From DASZHJ01 sp035541215 (GTDB lineage Bacteria; Pseudomonadota; Alphaproteobacteria; ATCC43930; CGMCC-115725): a stretch of DNA of 64,000 nucleotides. The translations under genes were made by a program, and so were the position numbers. The notes beneath the pieces are model-generated. The model ran no database searches. It was not told the origin of the DNA and worked only from the letters and a program-made list of their open reading frames with translations. This document shows, one piece after another, positions 33,263 to 40,859 of this stretch (positions within the stretch are counted from its first letter, which is position 1; each line of letters opens with the position of its first letter). The DNA is taken from positions 26,365 to 90,364 of the forward strand of contig DATKNV010000017.1 of the NCBI GenBank assembly GCA_035541215.1, given 5' to 3'.

Positions 33263-35484
33263 CACCTCCTTCGAACCCCGCCGGCGCCGTTCGCGACGTC
33301 GATTTCGCGGAAGCGCTGGGCGAGCGCTATCTCTCCTACGCGCTCTCCACCATCACCGCGCGCTCGCTGCCGGACGTGCGCGACGGGCTCAAGCCCGTGC
33401 ATCGGCGCATCCTCTACGCCATGCGCGAGCTCAAGCTTGATCCGCGCTCCGGCTACAAGAAGAGCGCGCGGGTCGTCGGCGACGTCATCGGCAAATATCA
33501 CCCGCACGGCAACGATCCCGTCTACGAGGCGATGGTGCGGATGGCGCAGGATTTCGCGCAGCGCTACCCGCTCGTGGACGGGCAAGGAAATTTCGGCAAC
33601 GTCGACGGCGATAATGCGGCGGCGATGCGCTACACCGAGAGCCGCCTCACCGCGGTCGCGGAGGCGCTCCTCCAAGGCATCGACGAGAACACCGTCGACT
33701 TCCGCCCGACCTACGACGGCGAGGCGCAGGAGCCGCTGGTGCTGCCCGCGCGCTTCCCGAACCTGCTCGCGAACGGCGCGAGCGGCATCGCCGTCGGCAT
33801 GGCCACGAGCATCCCGCCGCACAACGCGGCGGAGCTCTGCGACGCGCTGATCCAGCTCGCGAAGCATCCGCGGACCTCGCTGGACGAGCTCCTGAAGCAC
33901 GTGCGGGGGCCGGATTTTCCGACCGGCGGCGTGCTGGTCGAGGCGCCGGAGGCCGTGCGCGAGGCTTACAACACCGGGCGCGGCAGCTTCCGCCTCCGCG
34001 CGCGCTGGCGCGAGGAGACGCTGTCGCGCGGCGTCTACCAGATCGTAGTGACGGAGATTCCCTACCAGGTGCAAAAATCGCGCCTGGTCGAGCGCATCGC
34101 GACCCTCCTCGAGGAGAAAAAGCTGCCGCTCCTCGCGGACGTCCGCGACGAGTCCACGGACGTGGTGCGGCTGGTGCTGGAGCCGAAGAGCCGCAACGTC
34201 GAGGCCGCGGTGCTGATGGAATCGCTCTTCCGGGCGACCGAGCTCGAGGTCCGCGTGCCGCTCAATCTGAACGTGCTCGACGCGCAGGGCGTGCCGCGCG
34301 TGATGATGCTCAAGGAGGCGCTGCAGGCCTTTCTCGACCATCGCCGCGTCGTCCTGCAGCGCCGCACGCGCTTTCGCCTCGAGGAGATCGCCCGCCGCGA
34401 CGAGATCCTGCGCGGGCAGATGGTCGTCTATCTCAATCTCGACAAGGTCATCAAGATCATCCGCGAGAGCGACGATCCCAAGGCCGAGCTGATGCGGCGC
34501 TTCAAGCTGAGCGACGTCCAGAGCGAGGCGATCCTCAATCTCCGCCTGCGCGCCCTCCGCAAGCTCGAGGAGATCGCGATCCGCAAGGAGATCGAGGCGC
34601 TGGGGGCCGAGGCGAAGGACCTGAAGGCTTTGCTCGGCGACGACAAGCGGCAGTGGAAGGCGGTCGCCGCCGATATCGCGGAAATCCGCAAGGAGTTCGG
34701 GCCGGAGACCCCGCTCGGGCGCCGGCGCACGGAAATCGGCGCGCCGCCCGCGGAGGTGCGCGTCCCCGTGGAAGCGCTGGTGGAGCGCGAGCCCTGCACC
34801 GTCATCTGCTCGGAGAAGGGCTGGATCCGCGTCGTCAAGGGACACGGCGTGGCGCTCGCTGAGCTCAAATACAAGGAGGGCGATGCCGCGCGCTTCGCCG
34901 TCGAGGCGGAGACGACGGACAAGCTCCTGCTCTTCGCGACCAACGGCCGCTTCTACACGCTCGGGATCGACAAGCTCCCCGGCGGGCGCGGACACGGGGA
35001 GCCCGTGCGCCTCATGATCGAGCTCGGGAACGAGCATGACGTGGTGGCACTGATCCCGCACCGGCCCGGGCTCAAGCTCCTCCTTGCCTCGAGCGACGGG
35101 CGCGGCTTCGTCGCGGCGGCGGATGAGGCGCTCGCGCAAACGCGCGGCGGCAAGCAACTCCTCAACCTCGCGGAGGGGACGCAGGCGCGCGCGGCGGCAC
35201 CGGTCGCCGGCGACACCGTCGCGGCCGTCGGCGAGAACCGGAAGCTGCTGCTCTTCCCGCTCTCGGAGGTGCCGGAGATGGCGCGCGGACGCGGCGTCAT
35301 CCTCCAGCGCTACAAGGAGGGCGGCCTCTCCGATCTCAAGGTCTTCACCCTCGCGGAGGGTCTCACCTGGCGGCGGGGCGACCAGACGCGGACCGAGACG
35401 GATCTGAGGGCGTGGCAGGGAGCGCGCGCGCAATCCGGCCGCATCGTGCCCAGCGGCTTCCCGAAATCGAACCGCTTCGCGTGA
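33259..35484 (+). CDS. parC: DNA topoisomerase IV subunit A
   Basis: This is a 741-residue type IIA topoisomerase A subunit. The catalytic Tyr125 is in AMRYTESRL; the N-terminal LPDVRDGLKPVHRRIL and the C-terminal beta-pinwheel repeats are present. The C-terminal region lacks a GyrA box and the neighbours fit ParC. The quinolone-determining region reads KYHPHGNDPVYEAM, so the position matching E. coli ParC Ser80 is Asp86, while Glu84 is kept as Glu90. It decatenates daughter chromosomes with ParE, which is not in this window. Confidence 0.94.
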   Translation: MTPPSNPAGAVRDVDFAEALGERYLSYALSTITARSLPDVRDGLKPVHRRILYAMRELKLDPRSGYKKSARVVGDVIGKYHPHGNDPVYEAMVRMAQDFAQRYPLVDGQGNFGNVDGDNAAAMRYTESRLTAVAEALLQGIDENTVDFRPTYDGEAQEPLVLPARFPNLLANGASGIAVGMATSIPPHNAAELCDALIQLAKHPRTSLDELLKHVRGPDFPTGGVLVEAPEAVREAYNTGRGSFRLRARWREETLSRGVYQIVVTEIPYQVQKSRLVERIATLLEEKKLPLLADVRDESTDVVRLVLEPKSRNVEAAVLMESLFRATELEVRVPLNLNVLDAQGVPRVMMLKEALQAFLDHRRVVLQRRTRFRLEEIARRDEILRGQMVVYLNLDKVIKIIRESDDPKAELMRRFKLSDVQSEAILNLRLRALRKLEEIAIRKEIEALGAEAKDLKALLGDDKRQWKAVAADIAEIRKEFGPETPLGRRRTEIGAPPAEVRVPVEALVEREPCTVICSEKGWIRVVKGHGVALAELKYKEGDAARFAVEAETTDKLLLFATNGRFYTLGIDKLPGGRGHGEPVRLMIELGNEHDVVALIPHRPGLKLLLASSDGRGFVAAADEALAQTRGGKQLLNLAEGTQARAAAPVAGDTVAAVGENRKLLLFPLSEVPEMARGRGVILQRYKEGGLSDLKVFTLAEGLTWRRGDQTRTETDLRAWQGARAQSGRIVPSGFPKSNRFA

Positions 35485-35488
35485 GCCG

Positions 35489-35719
35489 ATGGCCGACCCG
35501 GTCCTCCTCGACACGAAGGGGCTGCGCTGCCCGTTGCCGGTGCTGAAGGCGCGGAAGGCGCTCAAGGACCTCGCCGCCGGGATGGTGCTGCGCGTGCTCG
35601 CGACCGACCCTGGCGCGGTCAAGGACTTCGAGGCCTTTTGCAAGACCACGGGTCACCGCCTCCTCGCGCAAAAGGAGGAGGCGGGCATCCTCATCTTCGA
35701 TATCGAGAAAGTCGACTGA
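35489..35719 (+). CDS. TusA-family sulfur carrier protein
   Basis: This is a 76-residue protein. The conserved CPLP motif (Cys14-Pro-Leu-Pro17) lies in KGLRCPLPVLKARKAL, and an ATDPGAVKDFEAFC segment follows. TusA-like proteins pass persulfide sulfur to tRNA thiolation, molybdenum cofactor or other acceptors. It lies four bases after parC and probably shares its transcript. It converges on the TAXI gene with a nine-base gap. Confidence 0.93.
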   Translation: MADPVLLDTKGLRCPLPVLKARKALKDLAAGMVLRVLATDPGAVKDFEAFCKTTGHRLLAQKEEAGILIFDIEKVD

Positions 35720-35728
35720 GTCGCGGCT

Positions 35729-36823
35729 TCAGTTGAGCCGGCCGGGAGCTTCCGGAACCTTGAGTCCCAGGTCGCGGTAGGCGCGCTCGGCACCGGGATG
35801 GAGCGGGAGCACCAACCCCTCGAGCGCGGTGGCGAGCGTGATCCGCTTCGCCATGGGGTGGCCCTGGTCGAGGATCCGCCGGTTGGCGTCCGCCCAAAGC
35901 GCCTTGGTGATGTCGAAGACCAGCGGCTCCGCTACCTCCGCCCCGACGATCCAGAGCGCGCGCGTGCCGATGCTGGAAGTCGGATCGGGAATGCCCGCAT
36001 AGGTGCCGCCGGGAATGGTGTCGCGGGCGAAGAAGGTATTGCGCTGCGTGAGCTTGTCCGCGATCTCGCCGGCGATGGGGATGAGGCGGATCGGCGTCGC
36101 GGTCGCGAGCTCGGAGATCGCCGGCACCGGATACCCCCCGAAGAGGAAGAAGGCATCGAGCTCGCCATGCGCGAGAGCTTCCGCGGTCTGACCGAGGTTG
36201 CGGTAGTCGCCTTTGACCTGACGCTCGGCGATACCCGCGGCCTCCAGGATGAGGCGCGCGTCCACGATGGTGCCGGACTCCTTCTCGCCGAGACCGACGC
36301 GCTGGCCCTTGAGGTCCTTGAGCGCTGTAATGGGACCGTCCGCCCGAACCACGATGTGCACGGTCTCCGGGAAGAGGGAGGCGATGGCCCGGAGCTTCGT
36401 GAGCGGCGGCTTCCCCTTGAAGAGGCCGATCGCGGAATAGGCCCAATAGGCCACATCCGACTGCGCCAGCGCGGATTCGAGCCGGCCGGCATCGACGGCC
36501 TGGACATTCTCGAGCGAGCCCTGGGTCGCCTGCGCCACGGCCACCAGACCGGGCACGCCGCAGCTCCCGCCGCGATCACAATCTCGCGAGCCCGGCGGCT
36601 TCGAGATGGCATTGGCGAGGAGGCCGCCGATTTGGAAATAGGTCCCGGTGGTGGCAGCCGTGCCGATGCGGAAGTAGCGGATATCCTCTTGCGCTGCGCT
36701 CGGGCGGGTGGGCAGCAGCAACAGGCTCGAAAGGGCGAGCAGGAGATCACGGCGCGCAATGCTCCACCGCAGCGATGCTCGATCGCCACCTGCCGGGAGC
36801 CTCGTTGCGCGCTTCGGCGCCAT
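35729..36823 (-). CDS. TAXI-family TRAP transporter solute-binding protein
   Basis: This is a 364-residue periplasmic binding protein. The N-terminus has positive residues and a hydrophobic stretch (LLLALSSLLLLP) ending at PSAA-QED, a signal peptide. The mature protein begins with the family hallmark YFRIGTAATTGTYFQIGG, followed later by LVAVAQATQGSLENV. TAXI proteins feed TRAP carriers with substrates such as glutamate. No TRAP membrane subunit is nearby, so it is an orphan. ATG 36823 is preferred for the AAGGAGG upstream, though its spacing of 11 is long; ATG 36844 is an alternative. Confidence 0.88.
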   Translation of the reverse strand: MAPKRATRLPAGGDRASLRWSIARRDLLLALSSLLLLPTRPSAAQEDIRYFRIGTAATTGTYFQIGGLLANAISKPPGSRDCDRGGSCGVPGLVAVAQATQGSLENVQAVDAGRLESALAQSDVAYWAYSAIGLFKGKPPLTKLRAIASLFPETVHIVVRADGPITALKDLKGQRVGLGEKESGTIVDARLILEAAGIAERQVKGDYRNLGQTAEALAHGELDAFFLFGGYPVPAISELATATPIRLIPIAGEIADKLTQRNTFFARDTIPGGTYAGIPDPTSSIGTRALWIVGAEVAEPLVFDITKALWADANRRILDQGHPMAKRITLATALEGLVLPLHPGAERAYRDLGLKVPEAPGRLN

Positions 36824-37031
36824 TCTCGACGACGCCTCCTTCATCTCGAGAACGGGGCGATCCTAGACCTAATTCCCAGCCCGCGACACCCAAACGTCGC
36901 GATTTTTTTACCCTCCGGCCGCGCGCAGCGGCTCAGCTTGAATCGTGGGGACGACACCTCACCTTGATCGAGGCGCGGGGGCCGATGGAAGATGGCTCCG
37001 AGCCAGTCGGGTAATACACCGGAGGGCAGCT

Positions 37032-37475
37032 ATGAATTTCCCGCAATCAGGAGGGTGCCAGTGCGGCGCGATCCGATATGAGATCACCGGTCCTCCACTC
37101 GTCGTCTACGCGTGTCATTGCACGGAGTGCCAGCGGCAGTCGGGTTCCGCCTTCGCCATGGCCGCCGTCATCCCGCAGGCGCATTTTCGGATCACGCGAG
37201 GCGAGCCAAGGATGTTTGCCCGGCGCACCAGTCCGACGAAGGTGATGGAGTGCTGGTTTTGTCCCGACTGCGGTACGCGCCTTTATCACGTGCCCGGCGG
37301 GGCCAGTTATGCCAATCGGAACGTCAAGCCGGGAACGCTCGACGATAGATCCTGGCTGAAGCCGACGATCCATTTCTGGACGCGAAGCGCGCAGAAGTGG
37401 GTCGATATACCGGAGGGTGCCACGCGGTACGAGACGCAGCCGGAATCGCTGCCTTGGACCACCCCGAAGCCCTAA
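37032..37475 (+). CDS. Gfa-like zinc protein (glutathione-dependent formaldehyde-activating family)
   Basis: This is a 147-residue protein of the Gfa/CENP-V fold. Zinc ligands are Cys9 and Cys11 in GGCQCGAIRYEI, Cys28, Cys30 and Cys33 in YACHCTECQRQSGSAF, and a later ECWFCPDCGTRLYH. This is the complete pattern of the family. The family name comes from glutathione-formaldehyde condensation, but most members have no proven activity. A clear GGAGGG lies six bases before ATG 37032. It is a single gene, divergent from the TAXI gene. Confidence 0.9.
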   Translation: MNFPQSGGCQCGAIRYEITGPPLVVYACHCTECQRQSGSAFAMAAVIPQAHFRITRGEPRMFARRTSPTKVMECWFCPDCGTRLYHVPGGASYANRNVKPGTLDDRSWLKPTIHFWTRSAQKWVDIPEGATRYETQPESLPWTTPKP

Positions 37476-37523
37476 GCGCCCATCGCCATTCGAGCCGAGA
37501 CACCACCCGACGACACATGGGCG

Positions 37524-37551
37524 TTGACATGCGGGAACGACGCACTATCTT
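37524..37551 (+). promoter_or_regulatory. Candidate sigma-70 promoter
   Basis: A perfect TTGACA at 37524-37529 and TATCTT at 37546-37551 are separated by 16 bases, in a gene-free stretch of about 250 bp. The next gene, the GNAT acetyltransferase, starts about 173 bp downstream, so a long leader or a small transcript would be implied. I see no other structured element in 37476-37724. Confidence 0.4.
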
Positions 37552-37724
37552 CTCGCCCCTCGCAGCCTCCGATTGGGAGCGACGGTACGACATGATCGCA
37601 GGGTTCCGGATCTCGCGACGACGAATTCGCTAGCGGCCCAGCGGGGCTGCAAAGCGCGGCTGCGCCATGCGCGCCCGCGTCGTCCGAGGGAACCCGAGCA
37701 ACACCCTGAGCATTGGGGGCGGTC

Positions 37725-38225
37725 ATGGCCGATCAGCCTTATCATCTCGTGAAATCCGCGGGCGGTGCCTGCTTCGAAATCGACACCGACCGGGCGCGAC
37801 TTGACTACCGCGTCATCCATGCCTTTCTGACCCAGTCGCATTGGGCGCGCGGCATCCCCATGGCGACGGTCAAGCGGGCGATCGCGGGCTCCATAGCGTT
37901 CGGCCTCTACCGCGACGGGCGGCAGATCGGGTTCGCCCGCGTGGTGACGGACCGCGCGACCTTCGCCTATCTCGCCGATGTCTTCGTGCTGCCGGAGGCG
38001 CGGGGCCAAGGCCTCGCGCGCTGGCTGGTCGAGAGTATCCTCGCCCATCCCGGACTCCGGGGCATGCGGCGGTGGCTCCTGGGCACGAGGGACGCGCAGG
38101 GCCTTTATCGGAAGGTCGGGTTCGCGGAGCCGCCTGCGCCCTTCGCCTTTCTCGAGCGCCTCGACCCCGCGGTCTATGCCGCGGCCGCCGAGGCCCCGCG
38201 ACGGAGGTTGCGGCGCGTCGTCTAG
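37725..38225 (+). CDS. GNAT-family N-acetyltransferase
   Basis: This is a 166-residue acetyltransferase. The acetyl-CoA pocket shows as ADVFVLPEARGQGLARWLVESIL near residues 86-108, containing the RGQGLA form of the Q/RxxGxG/A motif. The segment DAQGLYRKVGF near 126-136 is typical of the C-terminal strand. The acceptor substrate is unknown. The gene has a GGGGGCGG just before ATG 37725. Confidence 0.88.
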   Translation: MADQPYHLVKSAGGACFEIDTDRARLDYRVIHAFLTQSHWARGIPMATVKRAIAGSIAFGLYRDGRQIGFARVVTDRATFAYLADVFVLPEARGQGLARWLVESILAHPGLRGMRRWLLGTRDAQGLYRKVGFAEPPAPFAFLERLDPAVYAAAAEAPRRRLRRVV

Positions 38226-38233
38226 ACCGAGAC

Positions 38234-38255
38234 CCGGGGCGGGGACTCGCCCCGG
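38234..38255. terminator. GC-rich hairpin, possible terminator
   Basis: An eight-base perfect stem (38234-38241 with 38248-38255) and a six-base loop lie just after the acetyltransferase stop. There is no run of T after it on the plus strand, so termination by this hairpin alone is doubtful. Confidence 0.3.
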
Positions 38256-38310
38256 CGCCCGCCCCATATTAGAAAAGAGCCCGGAGAGGTAACGCAGAGG
38301 GGAGGGAACC

Positions 38311-39471
38311 ATGGTCGCGACCATCACCATGCCGCGGCTGCTCTATATCGGCGGCGGGGCCATCGGGGAGATCGTGACCGCGCTCGGTCGGCTGGGCGCG
38401 AGCTGCCCGCTCGTCGTGACCGACCGGTTCATGGAGAGCTCGGGCATGCTCGCGAAGCTCACGGACCGTCTCGACCGCGCGAATCTCCGCTGGCAGGTAT
38501 TCGCGGATACGGTCCCGGACCCCACCGACACCGTCGTCGAGGCCGGGGTCAAGGTGCTCGCGGCCGGCGATTTCGACTGCCTCGTGGCCTTGGGCGGCGG
38601 CAGCCCCATCGACACCGCCAAGGCGATCTCGGTCCTCGCCGCCAATGGCGGCAAGATGCGCGACCACAAGGTCCCGAACGAGATCCCGAAGCCGGGGCTC
38701 CCCATCATCGCCATCCCCACCACCGCCGGCACCGGCTCCGAGGTCACGCGCTTCACGGTCATCACGGACACCGAGCGCGACGAGAAAATGCTGATCATGG
38801 GCCTCGCCTGCTGTCCCGCAGCGGCAATCGTCGACTACGAGCTCACCTTCAGCATGCCCTGGCGCCTCACCGCGGATACCGGGATCGACAGCCTTACCCA
38901 CGCGATCGAGGCCTATGTCAGCAAGCGCGCGAGCCCCTTCACCGACGGCGTCGCCAGGAGCGCGATGGCGCTCATCGCCAAGCACATCCGCACCGCCTGC
39001 CGCACGCCGGACGATCCCAAGGCACGGGAGGCGATGATGCTGGGGGCGACTCAGGCGGGAATGGCCTTCTCCAATTCGAGCGTCTGCCTCGTCCACGGCA
39101 TGAGCCGGCCCATCGGCGCCTTCTTCCACGTGCCGCACGGTCTCTCGAACGCGATGCTGCTGCCGGAGATCACGGCTTTCTCGGCGCCGGCGGCGCTCGA
39201 GCGCTATGCCGACTGTGCGCGCGCCATGGGAATTGCGGCGGAGGGCGAGGGGAACCAGTCCGCGGTCGCGCGTCTCCTCGACGAGCTCCGCGCGCTCAAC
39301 AGCGATCTCAAGGTGCCCTCGCCCCGCGAGTACGGCATCGACGAGCGGCGCTACCGGGAGCTCATGCCGACCATGGCGGCGCAGGCGCTCGCCTCCGGCT
39401 CGCCCGGCAACAACCCGCGCGTCCCCAGCGCGGACGAGATCGTCGAGCTCTATACGCGCGTCTACGCCTGA
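38311..39471 (+). CDS. Iron-containing alcohol dehydrogenase
   Basis: This is a 386-residue group III alcohol dehydrogenase. The nucleotide-binding motif GGGSPIDTAKAIS is near residues 95-107, then PTTAGTGSEVTRFTVIT near 136. The metal ligands lie in DTGIDSLTHAIEAYVS and, further on, in LVHGMSRPIGAFFHVPHG near 255-275. It oxidises or reduces a small alcohol or hydroxyacid with NAD(P). The MBL-fold gene follows 13 bp later on the same strand. Confidence 0.92.
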   Translation: MVATITMPRLLYIGGGAIGEIVTALGRLGASCPLVVTDRFMESSGMLAKLTDRLDRANLRWQVFADTVPDPTDTVVEAGVKVLAAGDFDCLVALGGGSPIDTAKAISVLAANGGKMRDHKVPNEIPKPGLPIIAIPTTAGTGSEVTRFTVITDTERDEKMLIMGLACCPAAAIVDYELTFSMPWRLTADTGIDSLTHAIEAYVSKRASPFTDGVARSAMALIAKHIRTACRTPDDPKAREAMMLGATQAGMAFSNSSVCLVHGMSRPIGAFFHVPHGLSNAMLLPEITAFSAPAALERYADCARAMGIAAEGEGNQSAVARLLDELRALNSDLKVPSPREYGIDERRYRELMPTMAAQALASGSPGNNPRVPSADEIVELYTRVYA

Positions 39472-39484
39472 GGAGATCGCGGCC

Positions 39485-40435
39485 ATGACCAAGGCTTTCG
39501 CCTCGCAAGCGGATCTCTCGGAGAAGAAGACCACCTTCGCCAAGCTCGGCGAGGGGCTCTATTGCCTCACCGCCGAGGGCGATCCTAATTCCGGCGTGAT
39601 CGTCGGCGACGACGGCGTGATGGTGGTCGACGCCCGCGCGACGCCGGTGCTCGCGCGCGAGCTCCTGGAGCACATCCGCGGCGTCACCGACAAGCCCGTC
39701 AAATACGTGCTACTCACGCATTATCACGCCGTACGCGTGCTCGGCGCTTCCGCGTACGGCGCGCAGCACGTCATCGCGAGCGGCGGCACCTACGATCTCA
39801 TCCGCGAGCGCGGCCAGCAGGATTTCGACAGTGAGGCCCAGCGCTTCCCGCGGCTCTTCCGCGCGGTCGAGACCGTGCCCGGCCTCACCTGGCCCACCCT
39901 CGTCTTCGAGCGCTCGCTCACGCTCTTCATGGGGAAGCGCGAGGTGCGGATCATGCATCTCGGCAAGGGTCACACCAAGGGCGACACCGTCGCGTGGCTC
40001 CCGAAGGAGAAGGCGCTCTTCGCGGGCGATCTCGTCGAATACGGCGCCGCACCCTATTGCGGCGACGCCTATTTCAGGGAGTGGCCGGAGACGCTGGAGA
40101 AGCTGCGAGCGCTCGGCGCCGAGAAGATGGTGCCGGGCCGCGGCGACGCCTTGATGAGCCCCGCCGAGGTCGCGAAGGCGATCGAGGGGACGCAGGGCTT
40201 CCTTCGCGCCATGACGCGCGAGGTCGAGGCGGGAGTGCGCTCGGGGAAGCCGCTCAAGGCGGTCTACGCCGCCGCTTACGCCGCAATGGCTCCCAGCTAT
40301 GGCAAGTGGGTGATCTTCGAGCACTGCCAGCCCTTCAATGTGAGCCGCTGCTACGACGAGATGAGCGGTATCGCAGATCCCCGGATCTGGACCGCCGAGC
40401 GAGACATGGAGATGTGGAAAGCGTTGCAGGCCTGA
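39485..40435 (+). CDS. MBL-fold protein with altered metal-binding motif
   Basis: This is a 316-residue protein of metallo-beta-lactamase fold. The usual HxHxDH motif reads His79-Tyr-His81-Ala-Val83-Arg84, so the Asp and His ligands of metal site 2 are replaced. His163 (GKGHTKGDT) and Asp182 (FAGDLVEYG) are kept, while a later PGHG-like turn is PGRG. It may therefore bind one metal or none. An N-terminal signal peptide is absent. It is adjacent to the iron alcohol dehydrogenase and is probably co-transcribed. A hydrolytic role is uncertain. Confidence 0.85.
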   Translation: MTKAFASQADLSEKKTTFAKLGEGLYCLTAEGDPNSGVIVGDDGVMVVDARATPVLARELLEHIRGVTDKPVKYVLLTHYHAVRVLGASAYGAQHVIASGGTYDLIRERGQQDFDSEAQRFPRLFRAVETVPGLTWPTLVFERSLTLFMGKREVRIMHLGKGHTKGDTVAWLPKEKALFAGDLVEYGAAPYCGDAYFREWPETLEKLRALGAEKMVPGRGDALMSPAEVAKAIEGTQGFLRAMTREVEAGVRSGKPLKAVYAAAYAAMAPSYGKWVIFEHCQPFNVSRCYDEMSGIADPRIWTAERDMEMWKALQA

Positions 40436-40457
40436 GGCACCCGGGAAGGGGGTAGAC

Positions 40458-40859
40458 ATGCGCTGGATCATGCTCATCGCAATCTCGGTTGCGCTCGCGG
40501 CCTGCACTCAGCCGTCGGCGCCGCCGCCGGAGCCGCAGCCCACGCGCGTCTTCACCGTCTATTTCGACGCGAGCAGCGCCGACCTCACGCCGACCGCCCA
40601 GGAGATCATCGGCAATGTCGCCGACGCTCTGCGCAAGGAGCAGCCGTCGAAGATCGTCGTGGAGGGGCAGGCGAACGCGGGCGCGCCCGGCGATGCCGAG
40701 CTCGCGGTCAAGCGCGCGGATACGGTCATCGCCGCGCTTGCGAAGGCGGGAGTGGATCCCAATGCGATGGTGCGGCGTACCGCGCTCGTCGGTCCTGCAA
40801 CACCCGACCCGATCACCCGCGTCTCCACGCAGAAGGTATTGGTCGAGTTCCTTCCTTAG
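40458..40859 (+). CDS. OmpA-like lipoprotein
   Basis: This is a 133-residue exported protein. The lipobox is LAAC with Cys16, after a hydrophobic segment. Residues 30-130 resemble an OmpA C-like domain (FTVYFDASSADLTPTAQEII, then KIVVEGQANAG and ELAVKRADTV), which binds peptidoglycan. Key arginine and aspartate positions of the canonical NxxLSxxRA motif are only partly kept, so the domain is divergent. Its stop abuts the stop of the convergent oxidoreductase gene. Confidence 0.8.
   Translation: MRWIMLIAISVALAACTQPSAPPPEPQPTRVFTVYFDASSADLTPTAQEIIGNVADALRKEQPSKIVVEGQANAGAPGDAELAVKRADTVIAALAKAGVDPNAMVRRTALVGPATPDPITRVSTQKVLVEFLP

Noticed and set aside
33028..35649. An 873-codon open frame antisense to parC
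   Set aside because: Composition is that of a shadow frame and the parC reading has full motif support.
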